Numbered from the stretch's first letter, positions 53,297 to 63,139 are shown. The stretch: 64,000 nucleotides of DNA from CAWDMN01 sp963803155 (GCA_963803155.1 CAWDMN010000065.1:55056-119055); one strand, 5' to 3'. Translations and numbers: made by a program. The notes: generated from the sequence alone by a model not told the origin.

Positions 53297-55429
53297 ATGT
53301 TAGTTCCCGGGAAATCGTTATTCGTATTAAGCATCTTAGGATTATTGGCGAACGCGCTGTTGCTGGCGGCTCAAACCCCGAAGACTCCCGGCCCCGCTTC
53401 AAAAAATTCTTCGAACCTATTGGCTCCTCAACCCTGGATGGCGGCGGCCCGCGCAAAAATGGAAAAAGAATTAATCAGTAAATATGGCGAGGCTCAGAGG
53501 GAAAGAGTCCAGCGTGGTCTCAAGCAGGTGGCCGCTTTTTGGCGGTCGGGAGATGGCCCGCAGGGAGAATTCGAGAGTTTCGTTCGCACGAATTTTACTG
53601 GCGATCAGATTGCTTTGGATGTCCTCTTCAACCGGTTTGAGTCGTTGCTGGAAAAACTAAATGGGCATATGACCGAAATTGGACGCCATTTTCGTGTTCA
53701 GACTGAGTTGGACCTGGGTTCCATTCTCCCCTTCGATGAACTTTTCGCCGCTTATGATCCTTCAGCTCATATCCAAGATGATTTCTTCAAAAATAAATTG
53801 GCTTTCGTGGTCTTGTTAAATTTTCCGCTCACCACACTGGAAGAAAGGCTCACCGAGGGGGAGACGTGGAGCCGGCGGCAATGGGCCGAAGCCCGCTTGG
53901 CGCAAATATTTTCCAAACGGATTCCCGCGGAAATCAATTTGGCCATTGCCCGCGCGGCCAGCGAATCGCAACGCTATATCAGCGATTACAACATCTGGAT
54001 GCATCATCTGGTGGACGCCAAAGGGACGAGGATATTTCCGGCGCGCCTGCGCCTGCTTTCTCATTGGAATTTGCGGGATGAAATCAAGGCGAACTATGGG
54101 GATGCCACGCAAGGACTAGCCAAGCAACGGATGATCCTTCAGGTCATGGATCGAATAGTCACTCAGACCATCCCGGGATCCGTCATCGACAATCCCGCCG
54201 TGGATTGGAATCCGGTGACGAATGATGTCAGAGAATCGAAGGTGAAGGATTATGATTCTTTGCCGCGCACGGGTGTTGCGGTATCCTCCGCGCCTGAACC
54301 TGATCGCCGCTATGCCGTATTGCTCAAGGATTTCAAAGCCTCACGTCTGATGGATCCCTATTCTCCGACGGCTCCAACTCTGATCGAGCGGCGGTTTGAT
54401 GAGAACCGGGAAATTCCGGAGCCGCGAGTCAAGGCAATGTTTGAAAAAGTTTTGGGCTCGCCGCTGGCCGCCCGGATTGGCGCTTTGATTGAAAAGCGAA
54501 TGGGAAGGCCATTGGAGCCTTTCGATATCTGGTATAACGGATTCCGCCCTCGTGGCCGTTACACGGAGGCCGAACTGGATCGGATTGTCTCCAAAAAATA
54601 TCCAGATGCCGAAGCCTATCGGAAAGACATTCCGAACATGTTGGTTAAACTTGGCTTCACTCCTAAGCGGGCTGAGACAATTTCCAAATTAATTGCCGTC
54701 GATCCGGCCCGCGGTTCCGGGCATGCCATGGGGGCCGGAATGCGCGGTGTGCAGGCCCGCCTGCGGACTCGCGTGGAGAAAGGCGGCATGAATTACAAGG
54801 GATACAACATTGCCATCCATGAGATGGGCCACAATGTAGAACAGACCATTTCAATGAATGACATTGACCATTTCTTTTTACAGGGGGTGCCGAACACGGC
54901 GTTCACGGAAGCGTTGGCCTTTGTATTTCAAGCTCGCGATCTGGAATTATTGGGGCTGACTTCTCCGGCCGCGGAGGATGAAGATCTGAAGATTCTTAAT
55001 GATTTTTGGGCCGCCTACGAGATTGCTGGCGTGGCGCTGGTGGATATGGCGGTCTGGCATTGGATGTACGATCATCCACAGTCTACCCCTGCCCAATTGA
55101 AAGCAGCGGTTTTAAATTCCGCCAAATCGGTGTGGAACCGTTATTACGCGCCGGTCTTCAAGAAAAAAGACATTCCGCTTTTGGCCATTTATTCGCATAT
55201 GATCGACAGCTTCTTGTATCTGCCGGATTATCCGCTGGGACATTTGATTGCATTTCAAATTGAGGGGCAGATCCGGAAAGCGGGTAGCGTAGGCCCGGAA
55301 TTTGAACGAATGGCGCGAAATGGCAACATTGCTCCGGATCTCTGGATGAAGAAAGCCACTGGAGCGCCGGTTGGGTCGGATGCCCTGTTGGCTGCCACTG
55401 AACGGGCATTGAAGGAAATGGAAAACTAG
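53297..55429 (+). CDS. Exported gluzincin-like zinc metallopeptidase of unknown specificity
   Basis: 710 residues from the ATG at 53297, with AGGAGG just upstream. A signal peptide is at about 1-26 (LFVLSILGLLANALLLAAQ). The zinc site is AIHEMGHNVEQ (His508, Glu509, His512) followed by Glu538 in NTAFTEALAFVFQARDLE; this spacing is that of gluzincins. The C-terminal region is helical and includes LPDYPLGHLIAFQIEGQIRKA, also seen near the end of M3/M32-type peptidases. The N-terminal 400 residues have no clear match. I cannot assign it to a described peptidase family with certainty. It stands alone. Confidence 0.7.
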   Translation: MLVPGKSLFVLSILGLLANALLLAAQTPKTPGPASKNSSNLLAPQPWMAAARAKMEKELISKYGEAQRERVQRGLKQVAAFWRSGDGPQGEFESFVRTNFTGDQIALDVLFNRFESLLEKLNGHMTEIGRHFRVQTELDLGSILPFDELFAAYDPSAHIQDDFFKNKLAFVVLLNFPLTTLEERLTEGETWSRRQWAEARLAQIFSKRIPAEINLAIARAASESQRYISDYNIWMHHLVDAKGTRIFPARLRLLSHWNLRDEIKANYGDATQGLAKQRMILQVMDRIVTQTIPGSVIDNPAVDWNPVTNDVRESKVKDYDSLPRTGVAVSSAPEPDRRYAVLLKDFKASRLMDPYSPTAPTLIERRFDENREIPEPRVKAMFEKVLGSPLAARIGALIEKRMGRPLEPFDIWYNGFRPRGRYTEAELDRIVSKKYPDAEAYRKDIPNMLVKLGFTPKRAETISKLIAVDPARGSGHAMGAGMRGVQARLRTRVEKGGMNYKGYNIAIHEMGHNVEQTISMNDIDHFFLQGVPNTAFTEALAFVFQARDLELLGLTSPAAEDEDLKILNDFWAAYEIAGVALVDMAVWHWMYDHPQSTPAQLKAAVLNSAKSVWNRYYAPVFKKKDIPLLAIYSHMIDSFLYLPDYPLGHLIAFQIEGQIRKAGSVGPEFERMARNGNIAPDLWMKKATGAPVGSDALLAATERALKEMEN

Positions 55430-55490
55430 GGGTCAGATACCGACGATCCCAAAATAGGTCAATTAGGCCCAATAAGACAACTTTTTGCGG

Positions 55491-56015
55491 TTACCACCCC
55501 ATCCGGCTTTTCAAGTTCTCGATATGTGCCAGATGATGCTGCCCATGCCAGCTGTACAGATTGAGTAATTTGTTCAAACTGAGCATGCCCCGTTCTGGAT
55601 GAAGAACTGAGCGGGAAAAATCGGTGGTTTGAAGGGACCGTGCCAGCAGAGTCCAGCGGGCATGAATCCCCTCCAGAATGCCGAGGGAAAGGCCCACTGG
55701 AGCCTGCCGGGCGTCTTCCAATTCTGCCCAGCGTACTTCGTCAAAGGGTTTGATGGGCGGCTCATGTTCAGTCAACCCGAAACGGAAGCGGATGTAACTA
55801 TGAATGTGACTGTCGGCCAAATGGTGCACTACCTGCCGGATAGTCCAGCCCTCGGGACGGTATGGGGTGTCTAGTTGGGCGTCCGAAAGATCTTTTACCG
55901 CTTCGCGCAACCGGCCCGGCAGATTGGCAATCTGCTGAATCCAGTTCTGACGCAAGCTGTCGGTGGCTTCTGTTTCAAAATGGAACTTTCCAATCGGATA
56001 TTTCAGCTCTTCCAT
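55491..56015 (-). CDS. DinB/YfiT-like metal-dependent protein
   Basis: 174 residues from the ATG at 56015, with GGAGG 5 nt upstream; the frame is open to 56231 without support. The four-helix DinB-like fold is indicated by the metal-binding histidines: GWTIRQVVHHLADSHIHSYIR (first His ligand) and LLNLYSWHGQHHLAHIENL (two more). The N-terminal YPIGKFHFETEAT and the closing AHIENLKSRMGW are as in YfiT of Bacillus, a putative hydrolase or thiol transferase. A role in detoxification is possible. Faces the flippase gene divergently. Confidence 0.88.
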   Translation of the reverse strand: MEELKYPIGKFHFETEATDSLRQNWIQQIANLPGRLREAVKDLSDAQLDTPYRPEGWTIRQVVHHLADSHIHSYIRFRFGLTEHEPPIKPFDEVRWAELEDARQAPVGLSLGILEGIHARWTLLARSLQTTDFSRSVLHPERGMLSLNKLLNLYSWHGQHHLAHIENLKSRMGW

Positions 56016-56255
56016 TATTCCTCCACGCATCGGATTCCCCCTCGTGAGGGCAGATTGAACTGTTAGTATTCTAACCCGGCTGGGCAGAAAGCAAAATGTC
56101 AAGAAACAGGGGAATCCAGAGAATGGAAAAACTCGAAGCGAATCAGCCGTGAAATTGTTTTCATTCTCTGGGAGTGAGTGGATTTTAAATTGGGGAGCTT
56201 GCTGCTGCAGGATTCCGATATCCGCTAACAAAAAAAATTGGGAAAAGTGATCTCC

Positions 56256-57734
56256 ATGACCAAATTATCTGGACCAATGAATGCGCGGGAAGTCGGCCAC
56301 AAAACCATGCAAGGCGCCAGCCTGATGGTTTTGCGGACATTGGTGCTTTATCCCATCGGTTTGGTGGGGGAAGTGGGTTTGGCGCGTCTACTGACTCCTG
56401 GAGATTTTGGAATTTATGGGATTGCCAGTTTTATTACGGTGACTCTTGCCGGAGTTTTGGAGGTGGGGCTGGCCGCCTCCCTGATTCAGCGTCAAGACGA
56501 ACCTCCCGACGAAGAATATCAAACGCTGTTTACCCTGCAACTCGCCGCCGTTACCGCTCTGGTACTTCTCGTTTTTGGGTTGGCCCCCTGGTTTTTCCCG
56601 TTGTTGAATTTCGATGTCCGAATCCGGTGGGTGGTTCTGGCCCTGCTTTTGAATACCTGGGTCAGTTCCTTCGGCACCAACTCCGTGGTGAAATTGGAAC
56701 GTGGCTTGAATTATGCGGTTTTTGCCAGAATGGACGTAATGCGAGCCCTGACTTATGTGATTGTGGCTGTCCCTCTGGCTTATCTCGGCGCCGGCGCCTG
56801 GAGTTTTGTGGCGGCCATTGTGGCGAGCAGTGTGGTGAAGACCTGGGTGGTTTATCGTTCAGCTCCCTGGCCGATTGCCTTCAGGCTTCGCTTGCGCGGC
56901 ATGAAGAGCACACTTCACTTTGGCATGCTTTTTCAGCTTTCCACTCTGACTTCTCTCTTCCGCGATCATATAGCGGTTGTGTTGGGCGGGCCTCTATTTG
57001 GCACGCAAGCCGTGGGATTTTTGAATTGGGCCCGTAACACCAACTACTACACCAGCCAGATTTTCACACAGGTCGTCTCCCGGGTTGCGTTCCCCTCGAT
57101 TTCCCGCGTCCAGAGCGATCGGGAGGCGGTAAGCCGGATGACGAATCTGATCTTTAAGTATGTCAATATTTTTACTCTTCCGGCCATATTCATAGTTGCG
57201 GCGCTGATCCCAGAGGCGGTAAAAGTGGTTTTCACCAATAAATGGACTCCCGCCATCCCGGCCTTTTACTGGTTCGCGTTGCGCATGATCGGCTCCAATC
57301 TCACCACTCTCTTTGTAAGCGTTCTAAACGCTCTGGGCAAGGTTAAAAAATCCATCCGCATTTTGATTTGGTGGACTCTTTTAGACTGGCTGCTGGCAGT
57401 TGGCTTCATTCAACCTTGGGGTTTTACGGGCATCGCGATAGCCTATGGATTGAGTGTAATCCCCATCTCCTATTGGCTCTGGCTAGTGGTTCGTGGATTT
57501 GTGCAAATCGAGGGAGTCCGGACTTTCTTATCCCCGCTCCTGTGCAGTTCGATGGCTGCCGCTGTGGTATTGGTTTTGAAGACCCGGATGGCCCCCTCGT
57601 GGCTTAGCTTGATGCTGCTGGGATTGAGCGGAGCAGTCATTTACTTAGGACTGCTCTGGTTATGGGAACGGAAAACACTCCTTGAAGAGGCGAGAGTCTT
57701 TCTGTTTGCGGTCATGAAGCGGCAACCTCTTTAA
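56256..57734 (+). CDS. Polysaccharide flippase (Wzx/MOP family)
   Basis: 492 residues from the ATG at 56256 (a TTG at 56238 is an alternative). About 12-14 hydrophobic segments span the sequence. The N-terminal GEVGLARLLTPGDFGIYGIASFI and EVGLAASLIQRQDEPPDEEYQTLF are the pattern of the RfbX/Wzx (polysaccharide biosynthesis) group, and the loop FGTQAVGFLNWARNTNYYTSQIF with VSRVAFPSISRVQSDRE is typical as well. It should flip a lipid-linked oligosaccharide across the inner membrane. The glycosyltransferase two genes later may belong to the same pathway, though the intervening gene is a Nudix hydrolase. Confidence 0.88.
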   Translation: MTKLSGPMNAREVGHKTMQGASLMVLRTLVLYPIGLVGEVGLARLLTPGDFGIYGIASFITVTLAGVLEVGLAASLIQRQDEPPDEEYQTLFTLQLAAVTALVLLVFGLAPWFFPLLNFDVRIRWVVLALLLNTWVSSFGTNSVVKLERGLNYAVFARMDVMRALTYVIVAVPLAYLGAGAWSFVAAIVASSVVKTWVVYRSAPWPIAFRLRLRGMKSTLHFGMLFQLSTLTSLFRDHIAVVLGGPLFGTQAVGFLNWARNTNYYTSQIFTQVVSRVAFPSISRVQSDREAVSRMTNLIFKYVNIFTLPAIFIVAALIPEAVKVVFTNKWTPAIPAFYWFALRMIGSNLTTLFVSVLNALGKVKKSIRILIWWTLLDWLLAVGFIQPWGFTGIAIAYGLSVIPISYWLWLVVRGFVQIEGVRTFLSPLLCSSMAAAVVLVLKTRMAPSWLSLMLLGLSGAVIYLGLLWLWERKTLLEEARVFLFAVMKRQPL

Positions 57735-57988
57735 CGGGACTTCGTCCCAGAATGTGAGAATGTGCAGCAGTTTCAATTTAGCACTTGACGAAGAATTGCC
57801 GACGTTTATGGCCTGAGCAGACTAGCTGGACCCGGCCATTGGACTAAAGATCCTCCGCTTTGTGGCTATCATTTGGAATGTGATCCCTTGCTCTGATCCC
57901 CCAATACCATTTTTCTCCCGCGGGCTGGCTAAGCCATGAATTAATCTCCAGATTTTTAGTAGGAATATCACCTTTAAAGGATTATTGC

Positions 57989-58420
57989 ATGCCGAGATTT
58001 TATCCTGAAATGCCAGTCTGCGCGGTGGGAGCCATCATTTTTCAAGGGATGAGCGTCCTTTTGATTAAGCGGGGGCATCCCCCGGCTGAAGGCCGCTGGT
58101 CCATCCCTGGGGGTGTTGTGCATCTGGGTGAGTCGTTAGAAACTGCGCTGCATCGGGAAGTGATGGAAGAACTCGGCGTCGAGATACGGATTTTAAAGAT
58201 GGGACGCGTGCTCGATAGAATTGAGCGCGATGCTCAGGGCAAGGTTTTTTACCACTTTGTGATCGTCGATTATGTATGTGATATTCCCTCCGGAGTTCCC
58301 CGCGCCGATTCCGATGCCGCGGCAGTGGGCCTTTTCCGATTGGAGGATTTGGAGACGCTCGATATGACGGAGGGGACCGCCCAAGTGATCCGCGAGGTCT
58401 TTCGCGAAATGCAGGCCTGA
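57989..58420 (+). CDS. Nudix hydrolase
   Basis: 143 residues with AAAGGA 8 nt upstream of the ATG. The Nudix box is complete: G-x5-E-x7-REVMEELGV within GGVVHLGESLETALHREVMEELGV residues, with the metal-binding Glu pair. The preceding LLIKRGHPPAEGRWSIPGG and the order of strands match ADP-ribose/nucleotide-sugar Nudix enzymes. Substrate is a nucleoside diphosphate linked to some group X; not more can be said. It is convergent with the glycosyltransferase (20 nt between the stop codons). Confidence 0.92.
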   Translation: MPRFYPEMPVCAVGAIIFQGMSVLLIKRGHPPAEGRWSIPGGVVHLGESLETALHREVMEELGVEIRILKMGRVLDRIERDAQGKVFYHFVIVDYVCDIPSGVPRADSDAAAVGLFRLEDLETLDMTEGTAQVIREVFREMQA

Positions 58421-58440
58421 TCACGTTGTTCGAGTGAAAA

Positions 58441-59568
58441 TTATTGCAGTAGAACTTTCCGGTAAATTTCCAACACCAATTCCGCGGCTTTTCGCCAGGA
58501 ATACTTCCGGACTCGCTCCCTCCCTTTCTTGATGAGTTCCTGCCGTAAGGGGTTGTCGTAAAGCAGATGCTTCATTTCGCGGGCTATCTCAAATACATTT
58601 TCGGGGTTGACCATCAACGCGGCATCCCCCATGACTTCCGGCAGGGAAGAGATGTTGGAAGTCAAAACGGGAGTGCCATTCGCCATGGCTTCCAAGGGGG
58701 GCAGGCCAAATCCTTCGTAGAGTGAGGGAAAAACAAAAATTTGCGCGGATTGGTAAAATACTTTCAAAGTGTCGGAGGGAACAAATCCGAGAAAGCGGAC
58801 ATCGTGCTGGACTCCGCTGCGCGCTACCGTCCGGCGCAACACCTGGTGCTTGGACAATTCGTCTCCGATGATGAGTAACTTTAAATTTTTCCAAAGATCA
58901 TCAGACCTAAGCTCGGATTTCAGCACTGAAAAAGCTTCAATGAGCCTCGCAATATTTTTATGAGGGCGGATGTTTCCGGCATAAAGGAGGAAGGGATCCT
59001 GAATCTGATAGCGCTCGAGCAACCGTTTCTGTTCGTCATGGTCGGTGTTGCGAACGGTGCGTTCGTCGATGGCATTGTAGACTACGGTTACTTTACCTTC
59101 GGGGATATGAAAAAGGCGCATCAGGTCGCGCCGCGTGGTTTCCGATACGGTCAAAATATGGCTGCTGTTTTGAATGGCCCGGCGCGTGGATTGCCGCGAC
59201 TTCTCGTAAACAGAGCGAGAGGGAGCATAATTTGGAAAAAGAATATGGACACAATCGTGGATAGTGATGATGGACTTGCAGGGGAGAAAAGAAGAAACCT
59301 GGTAATGCGGCGTGTGCAATAAATCCACTCCGTTTTGTCTTAGGTCACGCGCCAGACGCCATTGATTCCAAAGCGATGCCCCCCGGGTATGATCGCATAG
59401 AAAGGAAAAGTTGTCCGGCAGCGTTGGGATTTCTTCCTTTTCTTCCGGATAGGCAATCAGCAGAAATTGGTCGGTCTGATCCAAGGCGGACAAGTTCAGA
59501 ATCAGGTTGTGAATGTAAGTCCCGATGCCGAAATCATTCAGTTTGCGGATGTCGAAGGCAATGCGCAT
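58441..59568 (-). CDS. Glycosyltransferase family 4 protein
   Basis: 375 residues. GT-B fold: N-terminal GIGTYIHNLILNLSAL, DLLHTPHYQ, IITIHDCVHILFP; C-terminal donor domain starting PFLLYAGNIRPHKNIARLIEAF, VRFLGFVPSDTLKVFYQSAQIFVFPSLYEGFGLPPLEAMANGTPVLTSNISSLPEV with the EGFGLPPLE motif (E-x7-E) that binds the nucleotide sugar. It transfers a sugar with retention to a growing glycan, most likely surface polysaccharide. Linkage and sugar are not known. The 297 nt between it and PBP1A contain one short plus-strand frame of no known family. Confidence 0.92.
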   Translation of the reverse strand: MRIAFDIRKLNDFGIGTYIHNLILNLSALDQTDQFLLIAYPEEKEEIPTLPDNFSFLCDHTRGASLWNQWRLARDLRQNGVDLLHTPHYQVSSFLPCKSIITIHDCVHILFPNYAPSRSVYEKSRQSTRRAIQNSSHILTVSETTRRDLMRLFHIPEGKVTVVYNAIDERTVRNTDHDEQKRLLERYQIQDPFLLYAGNIRPHKNIARLIEAFSVLKSELRSDDLWKNLKLLIIGDELSKHQVLRRTVARSGVQHDVRFLGFVPSDTLKVFYQSAQIFVFPSLYEGFGLPPLEAMANGTPVLTSNISSLPEVMGDAALMVNPENVFEIAREMKHLLYDNPLRQELIKKGRERVRKYSWRKAAELVLEIYRKVLLQ

Positions 59569-59865
59569 TTAGGAATTCCGTCCCGGCTTGTGGTCTGGAC
59601 ATCAGAAGTTCTACCTTAACACAGGCCAAAACAAGGACTCAAGTTCAAAGCTTGATGAGAGTGTAATTCAACGGAAGAGGATTTTTAATTTGGCGGATAG
59701 CCAGGGCAATTTGATCTACAGAGCAGTGGGTGGCTTGGGCCATGACGAAGTCTTTCCCGTGATTCTCAGGGCAGAGGATCGATCGCAAGAACTATTGGTT
59801 ATTAATCACACCCGCTCTATGATCGGGAAGTGATTATCGGATGTTCAGCGAATGTGAAAATCAAA

Positions 59866-62211
59866 TCACCGTTGGGATCGAACCGCGTGAGTGGGCGAAC
59901 CCGCTGGCTTCGATGTCGTTTCGGGTTTTTGTGGAGGGGCGGGCTGGGTGGACTGTGGGGACGTGGCGCCAGGTTGATCCGGAGCGGCCTCTCCGTCTCC
60001 CGCTGCGTCATCCGCGGTGTCCAACTTGACCGCGGGTGGAGGAGGGGAGGGGGTTGTTCCGGCAAAATCCCCAGACGGTTTGTCTTTCAAAGCGGCCTGC
60101 ATAAAATCGACCCAAATCGGCAAAGCCGCGCGGGCTCCCGTTTCTCCTTTGCCCAGCGATTTCTTCTGGTCCATTCCGACCCAAACACCACAAGTAAGCG
60201 AGGGGGTGAAACCGATAAACCAGGCATCGGTGAAATCGTTTGTAGTCCCTGTCTTGCCTGCCACCGGCCGTTTCAGGATCTTAGCCTGCTGGGCAGTTCC
60301 CATTTCCACCACTCCACGAAGCAATTCCACCATGGAACGGGCTGTTTCTTGGGATACCACCTCGCGGACTTCCACCAGGTTCTCTTCCTTCAGGGAGCCG
60401 CTGTAATCGGTGACGGTTTTGATCAGCCGTGGAAGAATCCGGACCCCGTCATTGGGAAAAACGGTAAAAGCACTGGTCATTTCCATCAGCGTGACTTCTC
60501 CCGCGCCCAAAGCCAACGGCAGATATGGCGGCAGGTTTGGACTGGTAATGCCAAATTTCCGGGCATACTCGATCCCTTTGGCGGCCCCGAACCGGTTGAG
60601 CAGTCTCACCGCCGGGACGTTGCGTGATTGAGCCAGAGCCCGGCGCAGCGAGATCGCCCCCTCGAACTTTTCATCATAATTGTGTGGAGTCCAGACGCCT
60701 TGTCCGCTGGGAAAACTGATGGGGGCGTCAACAATGGTGTCGGTTGGTTTCATCCCCTGATCTATGGCCATCGTGTAAATAATCGGCTTGAAGCAGGAAC
60801 CGGTTTGGCGCAGAGCCTGTGTGGCACGGTTGAATTTGCTTTCCCGAAAGTCGGATCCCCCTGTCAGGGCTTTTACTTCCCCCGTTGAGGAATCGATGAC
60901 CACCATCGCTCCTTGGATTTGGGGCCGCTGATAAAGCTCCACTTTGAGTTGTCTTCGATCGTCGTCTACGGATCGGATGGCAAAAGAGGCCAAGTCCCCC
61001 GGCTTAAAGAGCTCGGCGGCAGATTTCTTTCCCATCCAACTGATGGCACTCTCTTCGATCAAAGCCCGATATTCCCCAAATCGAACCTGAGCTGTAGCCC
61101 CTCCAACCGACATAATAAGTCCCGTGAGGATTTTGCCGGCAACCGGAGGCTTTTTCCAATCCTCATGGTCAAATTCGTCAAGTGTAGCAATTCTTTGATA
61201 TAGGATGTTGGCTTTGACACCCCGCCAGCCATGCCGATGGTCATAGGTTTCCAGGCCCGTTTTTAAGGCTTCATTGGCCGCTTGCTGCATCTCTATGTTG
61301 AGAGTCGTATACACCCGCAACCCTTTTTCATGTACAGTGGCGGTTCCATATTTTTTCTCCAGATATTTGCGGAGTTCTTCCACAAAATATGGGGCGAGGT
61401 CGTTCTGCCATGGGGTCAATTTCAAATTGAGCGTGCTTTGTTTTGCCTTGAATCCAGCCTCCGGGGTTATCTTCCCTTCATCGATCATGCGGTCGATGAC
61501 GTGATCACGCCGGGCTTTAATCTTTTCCGGTTGGCTCAGCGGAGTGTATAGATGAACCACTGCCGGCAATCCCGCCAGCATGGCGGTTTCTTCCAGCGAT
61601 AAATCTCTCAAGGTCTTGTTAAAATAGTACTGAGCCGCGGCTTCAAAGCCATAGGTGCCGTGTCCCAGATAAAGCTGGTTGCAATACATCGTCATAATCT
61701 GTTGTTTGGTATAAAAACGCTCGACCTGGAGAGCCGTCAAAAGCTCCTGAAATTTCCGTTTGAAGCTACGTTCCGGCGTTAAGAAACATAACCGGCTAAG
61801 CTGCTGAGTTAAAGTACTAGCCCCCTCCACTTTCTTCCAAGACAACAAGTCGCGGAATCCAGCCCGGAACATTCCCCGAATGTCCACTCCGAAATGTTTT
61901 TCAAATCGTTGATCCTCTGTAGCGATCAGAGCATCTTGAAGTTGCCGGGGAATTTTCTCGTAGGGAACCACAATGCGACGTTCCAGGGCAAAAGAGCCAA
62001 TGATCCGCCCATCGTCGGAATACAATTCCGTGATTACGTTGGGGCGGTAATCTTCAAGAGTTTGAACTTCAGGAAGGTCGCTCTTATAGACAATGACAAG
62101 CCCGATCAATGCTCCGAGCGTAATTGAAATGAAGAGGAAAAAAAAGAAGATCAGCCAGCTGAAGACTTTTTTTCCGGACAATCTGATTGAGAATGCAGCC
62201 AAAAGAGGCAT
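59866..62211 (-). CDS. Penicillin-binding protein 1A, bifunctional transglycosylase/transpeptidase
   Basis: 781 residues. Residues 15-41 form the membrane anchor. The GT51 transglycosylase domain holds catalytic Glu99 in IATEDQRFEKHFGVD, and EGASTLTQQLSR, QIMTMYCNQLYLGHGTYGFEAAAQYYF. The transpeptidase domain has Ser472-x-x-Lys475 in TGSCFKPIIY, the SRN motif at 529-531 and KTGTT at 653-657. It builds and crosslinks peptidoglycan. The C-terminus (about 715-781) is a low-complexity Pro/Thr/Asp-rich tail. It is divergent from dnaK with a 310-nt spacer. The first 16 codons are present a second time at the right end of the window because of the fold-back. Confidence 0.95.
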   Translation of the reverse strand: MPLLAAFSIRLSGKKVFSWLIFFFFLFISITLGALIGLVIVYKSDLPEVQTLEDYRPNVITELYSDDGRIIGSFALERRIVVPYEKIPRQLQDALIATEDQRFEKHFGVDIRGMFRAGFRDLLSWKKVEGASTLTQQLSRLCFLTPERSFKRKFQELLTALQVERFYTKQQIMTMYCNQLYLGHGTYGFEAAAQYYFNKTLRDLSLEETAMLAGLPAVVHLYTPLSQPEKIKARRDHVIDRMIDEGKITPEAGFKAKQSTLNLKLTPWQNDLAPYFVEELRKYLEKKYGTATVHEKGLRVYTTLNIEMQQAANEALKTGLETYDHRHGWRGVKANILYQRIATLDEFDHEDWKKPPVAGKILTGLIMSVGGATAQVRFGEYRALIEESAISWMGKKSAAELFKPGDLASFAIRSVDDDRRQLKVELYQRPQIQGAMVVIDSSTGEVKALTGGSDFRESKFNRATQALRQTGSCFKPIIYTMAIDQGMKPTDTIVDAPISFPSGQGVWTPHNYDEKFEGAISLRRALAQSRNVPAVRLLNRFGAAKGIEYARKFGITSPNLPPYLPLALGAGEVTLMEMTSAFTVFPNDGVRILPRLIKTVTDYSGSLKEENLVEVREVVSQETARSMVELLRGVVEMGTAQQAKILKRPVAGKTGTTNDFTDAWFIGFTPSLTCGVWVGMDQKKSLGKGETGARAALPIWVDFMQAALKDKPSGDFAGTTPSPPPPAVKLDTADDAAGDGEAAPDQPGATSPQSTQPAPPQKPETTSKPAGSPTHAVRSQR

Positions 62212-62249
62212 AACGTAAGGACAAAAATCTTATTCAATTGACTTTAAGA

Positions 62250-62278
62250 ATCTTATGCTATTCGGGGCCTTGATTCAA
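62250..62278 (-). promoter_or_regulatory. Possible sigma-70 promoter of the PBP1A gene
   Basis: On the minus strand TTGAAT and TAAGAT are separated by 17 nt, and the -10 box lies 38 nt before the start codon. The match is moderate (TTGACA/TATAAT consensus), so this is a candidate only. Confidence 0.35.
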
Positions 62279-62423
62279 GAAGGAATCCAAGCCATGCGTT
62301 GTGCTTGGCAAAAGGTGGAAGCGGACTCATTCCGGCGATCTTGGGCTTGTCATTTGTTGAGTCTCCCCCGCTAAGGGGTTCTGCAATTTAGTCTCGCTGG
62401 AGGAAAGAAAAAAACCTCTAAAG

Positions 62424-62452
62424 TTGACAAGCTAACACTCAGATATTATATT
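62424..62452 (+). promoter_or_regulatory. Sigma-70 promoter of dnaK
   Basis: TTGACA at 62424-62429 and TATATT at 62447-62452 with the optimal 17-nt spacer, 69 nt before the dnaK start codon. GGAGG 9 nt before the ATG is the ribosome site. No CIRCE operator or second inverted half-site is found; the nearby CTAACACTC resembles half a CIRCE but lacks a partner. Confidence 0.7.
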
Positions 62453-62521
62453 CTTGAACGACTAAGGTTTTTTTCTTGGGTTTTATAATTGCGGAATAAT
62501 AAACAAATGGAGGTTGTATAA

Positions 62522-63139
62522 ATGAGCAAAACGATTGGGATTGACCTGGGGACGACCAATTCGGTGGTGGCGGTGATGGAGGGGGGAGAGCCTGTTGTTA
62601 TCACTAACGCGGAAGGGACGCGTACGACACCATCGGTTGTTGCCTTCACAAAAGGGGGAGAACGTCTGGTGGGTCAGGTGGCCAAGCGCCAAGCGGTGAC
62701 GAACCCAGAAAACACCGTTTATTCGATTAAACGGTTCATGGGACGTAAATTCCATGAAGTTAATGAGGAGATGAAGATTGTTCCTTACAAAGTGAAGGAA
62801 GCTCCCAATGCGGATGCCCGAGTCATCGTCACGGGTAAGGAATATAGTCCTCCAGAAATTTCCGCGATGATTTTGCAGAAGATGAAACAGTCAGCCGAGG
62901 AATATCTGGGAGAAAAGGTGACCAAAGCCGTTATCACGGTCCCCGCCTATTTTAATGATTCACAACGGCAGGCCACTAAAGATGCCGGCAAAATCGCCGG
63001 TTTGGAAGTCTTGCGAATCGTCAACGAACCTACCGCGGCTGCTTTGGCCTATGGATTAGATAAGAAGAAAGATGAAACCATTGCCGTTTACGATTTTGGT
63101 GGCGGGACTTTTGATATCTCCATCCTGGAGGTTCGTTGA
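62522..63139 (+). CDS. dnaK: DnaK (Hsp70), N-terminal part, truncated by the fold-back
   Basis: Residues 1 to about 203 of the chaperone ATPase domain: IGIDLGTTNSVVAVMEGG, NPENTVYSIKRFMGRKFHEV, VTVPAYFNDSQRQATKDAG, IVNEPTAAALAYGLDKKKDET and VYDFGGGTFDISILEV. A full DnaK has around 630 residues, so two thirds are missing; the frame stops at 63137 inside the reversed copy, and the last two codons are already from the junction. The true gene probably runs on past the end of reliable sequence. DnaK folds proteins with DnaJ and GrpE; neither gene is in the window. Confidence 0.93.
   Translation: MSKTIGIDLGTTNSVVAVMEGGEPVVITNAEGTRTTPSVVAFTKGGERLVGQVAKRQAVTNPENTVYSIKRFMGRKFHEVNEEMKIVPYKVKEAPNADARVIVTGKEYSPPEISAMILQKMKQSAEEYLGEKVTKAVITVPAYFNDSQRQATKDAGKIAGLEVLRIVNEPTAAALAYGLDKKKDETIAVYDFGGGTFDISILEVR

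Noticed and set aside
57736..57752. Terminator after the flippase (GGGACTTCGTCCC)
   Set aside because: A 5-bp stem with no T-run; too weak to call.
59588..59833. 81-codon plus-strand open frame between GT4 and PBP1A
   Set aside because: Part of it (FNLADSQGNLIYRAVGGLGHDE) looks protein-like, but no start with a ribosome site and no family could be found; left unannotated.
62431..62460. CIRCE operator at dnaK
   Set aside because: Only a weak half-site (CTAACACTC) is present and the second half is missing.
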